From the NCBI RefSeq assembly GCF_000142905.1, contig NW_013657664.1:283900-347899 (forward strand): a DNA stretch of 64,000 nucleotides. The letters run 5' to 3'. Both the position numbers and the translations under genes were made by a program. The notes under the pieces were generated by a model, which was given only the letters and a program-made list of their open reading frames with translations, did not search any database and was not told where the DNA came from. Source of the stretch: Thecamonas trahens ATCC 50062 (Eukaryota; Apusozoa; Apusomonadida; Apusomonadidae). Below are positions 28,822-38,545 of the stretch, one piece after another. Every line of letters starts with the position of its first letter. The stretch's first letter is position 1.

Positions 28822-30881
28822 ATGCCCGTGTGCTGCCAATGCGGCGAGACCAAGACCCGGTCACAGTTCTCGCGCAGCCAGCTGCGGAAGGCCGAGGGCC
28901 GTCGATGCCTGTTGTGTGTTGAGGAGTCGTCGACCAAGCCGCGGAAGACGACATCGCTGCCCAAGGCCATCCGCATGGCTCCTGGCGACGAGGTGGCCGA
29001 CGGGAGCGGGGCGGAAGCCGCCGCGAGCACCGGGCTTGGCTCGGGCTCGGCCGAGGCTGCAACTGCGGCGCGGCCGCGGAAGGGGCGGAAGCGGCGCAGA
29101 CGGCGTGGGCGGCGCGGCGGGCGGCGGAATCGCAACCGGAGGCGCAAGGAGGCGATTCTTGCAGCGGCGCAGGCCGAGCTTGCCACGCCGCTCTCGAACC
29201 AGACGGAGCCGCTGGTCGAGTCGTCGCTGGCGCGGGCGACACAGCTTGGCGACGTGACGCTTGTCAAGATGCTGGAAGCTGTGCTCTCGTCGCTGCGGTC
29301 GGTGCAGGATTCGGTGCCGGACATTGGCGCGCCGCCGGTGCTGGACACGACCGAGCCGATTGCGGTGGCTATCGACGTGGGCGAGGAGGTGGCGGTGGAG
29401 CTGTCGACTGGCGGACGTGAGTCTGGCTCGGGGCACACCTCGGACGAGGTCCACACGGTGCTGGAGCTGCTGCAGACCCCGACCCGCGGCTCGATTGCAC
29501 GACCGGGCAAGTTCAACACTACGCTCCCAGATTCTGACTCGTTTGCCTCGGAAGAGTACGATGAGGACGACGGCGACGTTGCGGGAGAGCTTAGCCTCGG
29601 CGGAAGCACGACCGGGCCGGCGGCGGAAAGTAAGTCGCCGGTGTCGAGTGCAGCGGCGCTGCCGTCGGAAGACGTTGACCTGTTTGACCGGCTCGAGTCG
29701 GGCGTGCCAGACTCGGCACAGCTCTTCTCGCCGGCCGGCTCGGACTCTGGCGACGACCTGAGTGCGTCGAGCGTGGGGCAGGCCAGGCCGCTGATGCGGC
29801 CGACGGCGAGACTGGGTGCGACGAGCACTCGTTCGACGGCGAGCACGGGAGCGACGATGAGGGCGACGCCGACTCGGAGTTTGACGCTGGAAGCGAGGAC
29901 GAGTACGATGCAGGATCAGAGGCGTCGTGGGAAGACACGTTTCCGTTTGAGGAGAACATCTTTGCGCTCAACCACCGGTTTGTGTTTGTGGAGAACATTG
30001 CGACCACCAAGGACATTGTGGTGTACCGGGCGCTGGACCGCGAGACAAAGAAGCTTGTGGCGATCAAGATTGTGGACGGGCTTGAGGGCGAGAAGGAGCC
30101 CAAGGAGGTGCGGATCTCGGCAATTGTGTCTGGCCATCCGTGCGTGGCGCACATGATCGAGTGGTATCCGATTCCGTCGACGCAGTGCTACGCGATTGTG
30201 TCCGACTGGGTTGAGGGCGTGGAACGCGAGGAGATCAAGCCGCGGCACGCGTGCCTGTACATTCGCGACACGCTGGCGGCGCTGGTGCACGTGCAGGACA
30301 AGGGCATTCTCTACCGCGATGTCAAGCCTTCGAACATGCTACTGCGGCGAGATGGCAAGGGTGCCATCATGATTGACTTTGACTGCGCCACCTTTTATGA
30401 CGGCGGGCGCAACCACCTGTCGCAGTTGGGAACCGAGGGCTACATGGCGCCGGAGATGATGGCGATTGCCGAGTTGCGCAACGAAGGCGTGCCCGACGAA
30501 GACATTGATGGCTACGGGCTTGAGGTCGACGCGTACTCGGTGGGCATTCTCCTCGGTGAGGTGCTCTTCCGCAAGGAGGACGAGGGCGAGACGTCCAAGG
30601 AGGACTTTCTGCGGTACATCTCGCTGCTGCCGCACTCGCAGCAGCAGTTGCCGCAGTACGACTTGCTCCTCAAGCTGCTGGAAAACGATCCGGACAAGCG
30701 AATTGACCCGCGCGAGGCGCTCCAGCACCCGTTCTTTAAGGATCTGCCGCCGATCGGCTTTGGCTCGCTTGAGTTCTTCGACTCGAGCGAGGGCGAGGAG
30801 TCGGATGACGACTCGGCTGGCGACGACGATTCGCACGACGGCGTCAGCGGCAGCGGGAGTGGTGGCGACGGTGACGAGTGA
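28822..30881 (+). CDS. Zinc-motif plus protein kinase fusion, broken by a one-base frameshift
   Basis: Restoring one base near the GGGG at 29775-29778 gives one 686-aa frame. The N-terminus MPVCCQCGETKTRSQFSRSQ...CLLC looks like a Stc1-type zinc motif (CxxC, K-x-x-x-x-F-S-x-x-Q-L, CxxC). A basic RNRRRKE patch and a long acidic Ser/Asp/Glu linker follow. The kinase domain runs from about 29990 to 30760. VAIKIV holds the ATP-site lysine, ILYRDVKPSNMLL is the catalytic loop with YRD in place of HRD, and MIDFDCATF has DFD in place of DFG. GTEGYMAPEMM is the APE motif and PFF ends the domain. The glycine loop is degenerate. The Asp and Asn needed for catalysis are present, so activity is possible. 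A gtaagt donor at 29630 could make a 152-bp intron instead, but both flanks read as coding and other donors here are GTACG. The stop is 5 bp from the DHHC stop. Confidence 0.75.
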
Positions 30882-30886
30882 GCTCT

Positions 30887-32250
30887 TCACGTGTGGGTGG
30901 TGGACGGCAAGTGACGTGCTGTCATCGGTGGCGGGCGGGGCCGCTGCCGCCATGGGCCGAGTGCAGCTGCCAGCCCCGGGGCCACAAACGTAGCTACGTT
31001 GGTGAGCCAGCCGGCATCGGCCGGGTTGGCAAACAGCCCGTCGTCGTCTGCGAGGTAGCTGAGCTTGTGGGCGTTATAATACTCGTTGGTGGTGAGTCCT
31101 GCGGCGATGAGCCGGGTCTGGCGGGCGAGGAGGTTGATTGTGAAGGGCAGCGCGAGGAGGCAGTGGACCACGAGCCAGAACGTCCATGGATAGCCGGCGT
31201 ACATGGCGGCGACGAAGCGGGCGGCGGCGACGATGGGGTCGTGTGGCTCGGCCGCGCCATAGCGCAAGTGGGCGAGACTAGTGGCGTTGACGTAGAGGCA
31301 GGCAAAGGCGATGAAGAGGAGATAGGTGACGTTGACGGCCCACACAAAAAGTAGAACATGCGGTGGTTGGCGGCGCCAACGCAGGTGTTGGCCCACAGGC
31401 AGTGGTGGTCGTGGCGAAGGATGCAGACGTTGCAGACGGCGCAGTGCTTGGCGCGCCGCGGCATCAGCACATCGCACGGAATGCAGTAGTTGGGTGGAAG
31501 GCTACCGAGCGTGAGGAGCGTGTCCGGATTTGGAAGCTCGGCAGCAACAGCGGCGAGCATGGCGCGTCCGCGGGCGCCGTGCGGGACGGCACCGGGCTTG
31601 GACGAGAGGAACGACGCGTAGCCGTAGAGCATAAAGTTGCCGACGCCAAACATGATCGACGAGAGCAGCAGGTGCGAGGAGGTGAGCCGAAAGTAGACGA
31701 CCCAGTACGTGCCGCCGAGCGCGACGCACATGGCCAGGGCCATGCCCACAAACCCGGTGTTGGGCGAGCCGCGCCGCGGCATCAGCGCCGCCCGCAGCCG
31801 CCGCCGCCACATGAAGCCACCAGCGATCGCGCCCAGCCACAGCGCGGCATGGCCAGCCCAGTGACCGACTGCCGCCAGCAGCGCTAGCCAGACCAGCAGA
31901 GCAGAGCCGGCGATGAAGCCAGGTTTCCACGGCTCGGCAGCTGCGGCTGCAATGACGGCCGCATCGGCGCGGCGGGCAGCAGCAGCAACGACGAGCGCCG
32001 GTGGGGCGTTGGGTGGCAGTGGCGCATCGGGATTGCTAGCTAGCGGAGCAAGAACCCGCTCTTCGGCGCGAGCGAGGAACCGCGCCACGCCTGTGTGATG
32101 CCTCTCTGCCGCCGCAGCGCGGGCGGGCGTGCCATCGGGGCCGGTGGCAAAGACGGCGTGTGGCGGCAGAGCGGCCAGCGCCGCCACAACTCCCACACCG
32201 TCGCCAAGTGCAGCCGCCGTCCACAGCTCTGTGGCGTCAACCATGGACAT
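30887..32250 (-). CDS. DHHC palmitoyltransferase, frameshifted at an A5/T5 run
   Basis: With one T restored at 31346-31350 the frame gives 454 aa. It is a zDHHC S-acyltransferase attaching palmitate to cytosolic cysteines. The N-terminus has one or two weak ankyrin-like repeats. Then come transmembrane pairs (GFIAGSALLVWLALLAAVGH; TGFVGMALAMCVALGGTYWV) and the Cys-rich domain, which includes YCIPCDVLMPRRAKHCAVC, then ILRHDHHCLWANTCVGAANH. DHHC is intact. The frame breaks right after NHRMFYF and resumes in the next frame with VWAVNVTYLLFIAF, exactly as the family predicts. The TTxE motif is present as LTTNEYYNAHK. The break is more likely a sequencing error than decay, because both sides are well conserved. 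Confidence 0.85.
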
Positions 32251-32497
32251 GCCCGTGGGAGGGGAGGGGAGGGTGTTGGGGAGTGGTGGGAAGGAGGGGT
32301 GAGCGGGGCTTGCGCCATGTGTGTTCAGATCAGATCAGACCAGATCAGATCAGATCAGCCTCTCCCCACCCCCCCCCCCCCCCCCTCCCCGCACCACCTC
32401 CCTTCTTTGTGGAGGTTGTTGTCACCGCTGTCGTCAACGTTACCGCGACCACGACCTCACTCGTCTCTCTCACTCCATATCGCGAGTCGACAGGACT
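32251..32497. promoter_or_regulatory. Divergent intergenic region with GATCA tandem repeat and poly(C)
   Basis: 247 bp between DHHC and CDK5RAP1. It holds a 33-bp tandem repeat of the 5-mer GATCA with one variant copy (32326-32358), then a C17 run (32369-32385) on the CDK5RAP1 sense strand. This is the likely shared promoter. Confidence 0.6.
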
Positions 32498-34308
32498 ATG
32501 TTTGCGGTGCATGGTGCGCTTCGGACAGGAGTGCGTGCTGGATGGCGGACGGTGATGCCTGCGGGTGGGGCGAGCGGAGCGCGGCGGTGGATGGCGGGCG
32601 CAGCGGGGTCGGGCGAGGCGGCGATGGCGGGCGGTGCAGGTGGCGATGATGCGGCCGATGAGGCTGCAGGCGTTGGTGCAGGCGGACGGCAGCGACCGCG
32701 GCTGGAGGCACTGCGGGCCAAGCTGATGGCGGAGGAGGGAGTGTGGCCAGCCGGCGCGGGCGCGACTCGGGCGAGCGTGCGTGGCGGGGCTGGCAAGCGC
32801 GGCAAGACGAGGCAGGAGGGAGGCGGGAGCGGACTGGCGGTCCACATCCAGACGTATGGGTGCCAGATGAACGTGGCCGACTCGGAGGTTGTGCGGGCGG
32901 TACTGGAGGATGCCGGATACGAGTTTGCGGCGGATGCGGACGCGGCAGACGTGGTGCTGCTCAACACTTGTGCCATCCGCGACAATGCCGAGGCCAAGGT
33001 GTGGCGGCGGCTGCGGGCGCTGAAGGAGCAGGCCGAGGCGCGGACGGCGTCGGCACAGATGCGGCGTCGGCGGGTGGGCCTGCTGGGATGCATGGCGGAG
33101 CGGCTGAAGGAGCGGCTGCTGACCGAGGAGCGGCTGGTCGACGTGGTTGTCGGCCCGGACGCGTATCGTGACCTGCCGCGGCTGCTCGCGCAGGCCGAGG
33201 AGCGCGGGCGGCGATCAACGTGATGCTGAGTGCGGACGAGACGTACGCCGACATTGCGCCTGTGCGCGCGGATCCGGGGGCCAAGTCTGCCTTTGTCTCG
33301 ATTGCGCGCGGGTGCAACAACATGTGCGCGTTTTGTATTGTGCCGCGGACACGCGGTCGCGAGCGGTCGAGGCCGATGGCGTCGATTTTGCGCGAGGTGG
33401 AGGCGCTGGCGGAGCAAGGCGTGCGCGAGGTGACGCTGCTCGGGCAGAACGTCAACTCGTACGCGGACCTGTCTGCGGCGCCTGCGCCGGGTTTTGAGAC
33501 TTTTGAGCTCTCGTCGGGCTTCTCGTCGATTGTCAAGCGCGATCAGGGCGGCGTCCGGTTTGCCGAGCTGCTGCAGGCGGTGGCGTCCGTCGATCCCACG
33601 ATGCGCGTCCGGTACACCTCGCCGCACCCGCAGCATTTTCCGGAGAAGTTGCTGCACGTCATGGCGGAGACAGCAAACGTATGCAACTCGATCCACATGC
33701 CGGCGCAATCGGGCTCGGACAAGGTGCTGCAGTCGATGCGGCGCGGGTACACCTTTGACTCGTACATGGAGCTCGTGGGTCGGATCCGCGACATTGTGCC
33801 GGGAGTGCATCTCTCGTCGGATTTTATCGCCGGCTTTTGCGGCGAGACGCAGGCCGACCACGAGCAGACGCTGCGGCTGATGAACGAAGTGCAGTATTCC
33901 AAGGCGTACATGTTTGCCTACTCGATGCGCGAGCGGACGCACGCGCACCGCAAGCTTGTCGACGATGTGCCCGAGGAGGTGAAGAAGGCGCGGCTGGCCG
34001 AAGTCATCCAGACGTTTCAGACCAATGCTGCAGAGCTGCATGCGCGCGAGTCGGGGAGCAGGCATGTGGTCCTCGTTGAGGCGCAGTCAAAGAAGCGGGC
34101 TGGAGGGCTGGTGGGGCGGACCGACTCGAACCTGACGGTTGCGTTTGACGGGAGCAGCGCGCTGGCACAGCTGGACGGGCCGGGAGTGGCGCCGCGGGCA
34201 CCGCAGCTCGGCGACTACGTGCAGGTTGAGATCGAGAGCACCGGCTCGCACACCCAGCTCGGCCGCGCCATCGGACTGCAGAGCGTGCCGTGGGTGGTGT
34301 CAGTTTAG
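32498..34308 (+). CDS. CDK5RAP1: CDK5RAP1/MiaB-type tRNA methylthiotransferase, frameshifted once
   Basis: A radical-SAM enzyme that adds the 2-methylthio group to N6-isopentenyladenosine at tRNA position 37. Restoring one base near 33206-33211 gives 603 aa. The N-terminus ([20 protein letters not shown]) is Arg-rich and acid-free, fitting mitochondrial import as for animal CDK5RAP1. The MTTase domain carries the first cluster Cys in [24 protein letters not shown] and [23 protein letters not shown] and [12 protein letters not shown] are family signatures. The radical-SAM motif is [12 protein letters not shown] (CxxxCxxC), followed by [14 protein letters not shown] and LLGQNVNSY. The TRAM domain is at the end. 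The frame break falls in EERGR/INVM, where the family is continuous, so it is probably a missing G. Confidence 0.9.
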
Positions 34309-34314
34309 AGTGTT

Positions 34315-35822
34315 TCAGCGGAAGATGGCCGGCGGCAGCGAGGCTGTGTGGCGGTGGCCGGACTGAGTCGGGCGGGACGCCGAACGGGAGCTCGGATTGG
34401 TGTCTGTAGCAAAGGGTACAAAGTCGCCAGTGGTCCAGATGCGGCTGCGCGAGACGCGGTGCCACTTGGAGTGTGAATACTTTTCCCACACGCCCTGAAG
34501 CTGGGCCGACGGCTCGTTGGCAAGCACTCCGGTGAGGTCCAGAATACAAGCCTGGAGGTCATCGGAGGTGAAGCCCGAGTAGTAGGAGAGCGACGGCGAC
34601 CAGTAGTTCCAGCCGCGGGTGGAGAGGGCGAGGCAGAGCGAGGCGGCAGCAGTGAGCGAGGGCGGGTACTTGAGAAAGTCGTACGAGTGGATGGTGCACT
34701 CGCAGTAGTAGCGGGCAAGCGAGAGGATCTCGTCGGGCAGGTCGTCGACGGCGCGCGCGTAGCGGACAAGGAATGGCAGCGGCGTCGAGACTACAAGCTC
34801 AAACTTGAGCGTCTGCAGGATGATGGTCTCCATTTGGATGACTTGGGCCCGCGAGTAGGTGTTGTCGGTGATGAAGACAAAGTCCTTGACCAGCGGCGGG
34901 TAGATCTCTTCAAACTTGGAGGCAACGAGCATGGCGGCGACGCCGACAAGCTGCAGCTTGCACCGCTTGACGTTGCGCTTGGAGAGGAAGCGGTCGATGT
35001 AGTTGATGGTGAGGAAGAGGGTTTCGGACTTGAGCCGGTACTCCTCGGCGACCTCGACGAGCCAGTCCATGAGGATAGCCCGCATCGCCGGCGTAATGTC
35101 GCGCTGCGCCGCCATGTAGTTGGGCAGCGGCGCCGTCCGCGTCTCGTTCTCCCGCAGCGCGGCGTACACATCCTCGGCGTACTCGGCGCAGTAGTTGGGG
35201 TCCGACAACACCGTCGCGTCGATGTTGGCCACCTCGTCGACGACTCCTGTGCCCGACGCCGACGCCTCGAGCGACATCGGCACCACGCCCGTCGGAGTGT
35301 CCACCGACAGCGCCGACCCGTTCATGCTCTCCTGAACGCTCTGCATCGAATCGTTCTGTGGCAGGTCATCCCTCTCTGGTGAGCGTGGAGCATTCGAGGG
35401 GAGGGCGAGCCGGCGCGGGGCGGGAGTGAAAACGAAAAAGGGCGGGAAACACAATGCATGTTTGGCGCCAAGACGGCCGGGGCCACTCCCTCCGCCGCAA
35501 ACACTACTGTAGCCGGACGGGGCAAGCAAAGAAGATAGACAGACTGGGACAAGGGCAATGAGCTAGCGTGTTGTGGACAAGGGTGGCATGCCGAGTGTGG
35601 CGGGAGTGGGTGTCGGAACCGGGAGGTAGGCGTGGCTGTGTCCACGGGTGGAGGCAGCGGGTGATGGGCGCGCCATCATGGCGCGCAATTGCGTACCATT
35701 GAGACATTCTTCGTGAGCGCCACCAAGGCCCGCGCATCCTCCGCAAGCGAATGTGTAAGGTAGGACGAGGACGAGGAAGCCGTGCTCGTTGGTGCTGGGT
35801 TGTAGTTGAACATCGACGACAT
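34315..35822 (-). CDS. Cyclin A/B-type mitotic cyclin (closest to cyclin A)
   Basis: Two exons (35822-35697 and 35373-34315) give 394 aa. The cyclin box is strong: MRAILMDWLVEVAEEYRL, then LFLTINYIDRFLSKRNV, then KLQLVGVAAMLVASKFEEIY, then FITDNTYSRAQVIQMETIIL. The YIDRFLS, KLQLVG and KFEEIYPP strings favour cyclin A over B. The C-terminal box contains YDFLKYPPSLTAAASLCLAL. The product would activate a CDK in S/M phase. Exon 1 (MSSMFNYNPAPT... to KNVSM) is assigned on the gtacgc donor. No clear RxxL destruction box is visible in the first 100 residues, which would be unusual for a mitotic cyclin, so the N-terminus may be incomplete or the degron divergent. The stop lies 6 bp from that of CDK5RAP1. 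Confidence 0.88.
35374..35696 (-). other. Cyclin intron (323 bp)
   Basis: Donor gtacgc after the codon for Met42. The phase-0 acceptor is accagag at 35374; nearby AGs (in CCACAG or ATGCAG) are alternatives that would trim a few residues. Confidence 0.6.
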
Positions 35823-36105
35823 GATGCGTCGGTGATTGGGGGTGGGAGGGGGTGGGTGGGTGGGGTGGTGGGGGAGTGGAGCGTGCTTGGCTTGGCAAGA
35901 AAGCGCGGGCTCGGCCCATCGTTGCAGTCCGCCGCCTCCCGCCACGGCCGGGGAGGACATCACGCCGTCGTCATCGCCCTGCACTGGGTTTAGGGGTTTG
36001 TGACACGGGTATTTTAGCGGGGCCATGTGTAGGCGGCGAGTACGACTTGGGGTATGTGCGGATATCAAGGCCCCCGGGGCGGGGGAGGAAGCGATATCCT
36101 TGGGG

Positions 36106-37035
36106 CTAGTCGACGAGTGGGTCGCGGGCGCCGAGGACGACGTCGCGGAGCGTGTTGTTGGCGGCCCAGTTGACGCCCGACTCGAGGATGAGCGACTGGA
36201 GGACGTTGCGGAAGATGAGCGACTTGCGGTTGAGGAACTCGAGGTGGTTCTCTGCTTGGACGACGGAATGATTGCGGCGGGCAAGGTCGCGGATCTTGGC
36301 GTCGGAGAACTTGGCGACGGCGGCGCGGAGCGAGCGGTTGTGCTCTTGCAGGGTGCGGTCGTCCATGTAGATCTGGGCGAGTTCCTTCTCGTAGATGCGG
36401 GTGGCGGCGGTGAGCTCGGCAAGCTCGGTCACCTTTTGGTCGCGGGCCTTGATAAGAGCGACGACGGCGGCGTTGGCCTTGCGGTCGTAGTCTGAGGCGT
36501 GGAGCTCGTCCTGCGGCCACACATTGCTGGCCTCGTCCGGATGCAGCAGGGCCCGGGCAAGCTCAGACTGGTGGGTCCGCTCGATGAGCAGGTCCTGGCG
36601 GCGCAGCTCGAGAGTAGCGTGCAGCAGATCGTCCCGCAGCGCTGCGTTGGCCTCGACAAGGCCGTCGAGCAGAGCATCGACGGTGGAGCGGCCCGAGTCG
36701 ACCGCAGCCGAGACTCGGGCGTTGAGCTCCCGCGGCAGCGATTCGAGGGCAGCTGTCACTGTTCGCGCGTCACCGGCCTGCTCTGCAAGCCACCGCTCGA
36801 CCTGCAGCAGGAGGATGAGCTCTTGCTCGTCGCGGGTGAGCGCCGTGTCGGGCGCGGTTGAGGATGCGCCGGCGGGGAACGCCATGCTTGTTGCGTACAG
36901 AGACTGCGACGGGGAATGAGTGTGAGGATGTGGATGGGAGGGATGAAGGGAAAGGGGGCCGGGGGGGGGGGGGGACGGGCGTACTTTGGCGGTGGAGGTG
37001 AGCGAGCCGTAGAGGTCGTCGAGGGCGGTGGTCAT
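36106..37035 (-). CDS. CENPH: CENP-H inner kinetochore protein candidate
   Basis: Two exons (37035-36985 and 36903-36106) give 282 aa, mostly coiled coil. CENP-H is part of the CCAN (CENP-H/I/K) that bridges centromeric CENP-A chromatin to the outer kinetochore. The call rests on the C-terminus: IFRNVLQSLILESGVNWAAN followed by TLRDVVL. Human CENP-H ends with an IFQHLIL...VNWAEDPAL...IVL-type segment in the same position, and length and coiled-coil content also agree. Heptad-rich segments run from residue 40 to 245. Exon 1 is MTTALDDLYGSLTSTAK, joined in phase 0 to SLYATSMAFP. If this is wrong, it is a generic coiled-coil protein. Confidence 0.65.
   Translation of the reverse strand: MTTALDDLYGSLTSTAKVRPSPPPPGPLSLHPSHPHPHTHSPSQSLYATSMAFPAGASSTAPDTALTRDEQELILLLQVERWLAEQAGDARTVTAALESLPRELNARVSAAVDSGRSTVDALLDGLVEANAALRDDLLHATLELRRQDLLIERTHQSELARALLHPDEASNVWPQDELHASDYDRKANAAVVALIKARDQKVTELAELTAATRIYEKELAQIYMDDRTLQEHNRSLRAAVAKFSDAKIRDLARRNHSVVQAENHLEFLNRKSLIFRNVLQSLILESGVNWAANNTLRDVVLGARDPLVD
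36904..36984 (-). other. CENP-H intron (81 bp) with poly(C)
   Basis: Phase-0 intron, donor gtacgc, acceptor gtcgcag. G14 at 36961-36974 on the plus strand reads as poly(C) in the transcript. Confidence 0.8.
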
Positions 37036-38545
37036 GGCGGACGGGAATCTACGCTGTGTGGGGTAGGGGGCAGCGGGGAGGGGAGGGAGGCGTGTGTGTG
37101 CAGAGGGAGGGGAGGTGGATGCTGTGTATGTGCGTGGGTGGTGGTGGTGGTGGTGGTGATGTGGGTGGCGGTGGTGTGGTGGTGTGGGTGTGGGTGTGGT
37201 GGTGGTGTGGGTGAAGTGTGCAGGTGTGGCGCCAGCGCGATGTGGCGGGCAGCGGTCAAGAGATACCGCTGCCACGAGTTGCTATCACTCACGAGTGGCT
37301 GACCGAGGTTAAGCAGCTGGCACCGTGCTTTGCTAAGAGCTCCGATGGCGTTGACAAAGTCGGCTCGGGAAGAGCGGGAAGATACCGACTGACCCGTTCG
37401 ATGACGATGCGCGACAATGACGACGGGCACTCTCTGGGCACACAATTCTTACCTTGATCTCGGGTGTACGCGAGTCTGCAGCTGCACATGTACGCGCGGA
37501 TCACCGTGTCATCGGCACGATGGTCTTGCACTGAAGGCCAGACCAGTAGATGCAAGGAACACTTGCAAACCGTCGAGCCAGCGGAGCGACCGCTCGACCG
37601 GCAACTGAGAGTGTGTCGTCTCTGGTTTCGTATGCTGTATTTTTGGGATGGCTGGCTTGTTGTCTTGAGCGGCTGCCTTCTTGGTGTGCTGATATCGATG
37701 ACGATGCTGACAGTAGCTATGGCCATGTTGCTGAAGCGCTGCGGCTCGGCCGCTCTAGAGTCGACTCGGTGTGAGAGAGACGATTCATGCGACCATGGGA
37801 CAGTGAATGAGCTTCAACGAACTGCAAAGATAAAGCCAGGCCAGTTGTAGAGGACAAACCGGGGAACGCTGTGTAGGGGTAGGTGAACATGGTTTGAAGT
37901 CTTGCTCTGCATCAAGCACAGTCATTGTCTTAGAAGGAGGAGGAGTAAGTGATCTCAGCGGCAGAAAGACCTCTTGCGTGGTTTGTATTGTAGATGCAAT
38001 GACGACATTGGCAGTTAGGCGTGTGCAAGCTCTTGCAAGCATGAGCGGCGGATATGTTCTCGCCCGCCCTGAGCGATACACCCTTGCTCTTGGACTCTTC
38101 ATTGCAACATGACTAACTACATGTATGGTGCATGAGGGAGTACCACGGGATGGTAAATGAAGGGACAGACGCACTCGTAGTGGGATAGTGTTGTTAGCGA
38201 TGGTCCGCTGGGCAAGTTTGGGTGTGCAAGCAATTTTTGCCGGTGTGACGTGTCCGCGGCGCTAGTGTGCTTCGATGTGCTCTCACGGGATAGAAAGCAG
38301 TCTACAACCCATGGCTAAAGCTGACATCAATGCACGTGCCACAAACATGCCTGATGTGGGGCTGACGAACAACATCGGTCCTTATTTCGTTGCACAGAGG
38401 CTCTGAAAGTGGGGCGTGGGTTAGGCGTCGGGTCGCCGCACGGTGTCGGCGAATTTGCGGCGGCTTCGGTCGACAAAACTAGCAGCGGCCTTCGCTGTGG
38501 AGACCAAGTCTTGTAACCTTTGAACCACCAGCAAGGACCGACATA
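37036..38545. other. Gene-poor intergenic region
   Basis: 1.5 kb, the largest ungapped non-coding stretch here. The first 200 bp are GT/GGT repeats (about 37120-37215), the 5' flank of CENP-H. From about 37230 the sequence is visibly less GC-rich than its surroundings, and no ORF shows protein-like composition or a recognisable domain. I looked for tRNA, 5S and U-snRNA signatures and found only fragments (see rejected items). The promoter of the proton pump must lie at its right end. Confidence 0.6.

Noticed and set aside
29630..29781. Intron with a perfect gtaagt donor in the kinase gene
   Set aside because: Phase would fit, but the sequence inside and after it reads as coding, and other donors here are GTACG; a missing G at 29775-29778 is simpler. 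Kept open in the feature text.
28701..29846. 381-residue minus-strand ORF opposite the kinase linker
   Set aside because: Ends in His-Thr microsatellite translation; it is the complement of the acidic linker.
32326..32358. CRISPR-like direct repeats
   Set aside because: A 5-bp tandem repeat without spacers; this is a microsatellite in nuclear DNA.
37302..37316. 5S rRNA-like string (ACCGAGGTTAAGCAG)
   Set aside because: Only the A-box-like stretch fits; the rest of 5S and its pairing stems are absent.
38232..38239. Sm-site-like AATTTTTG suggesting a U-snRNA
   Set aside because: No U1, U2, U4 or U5 core sequence is found upstream, so the motif alone is chance.
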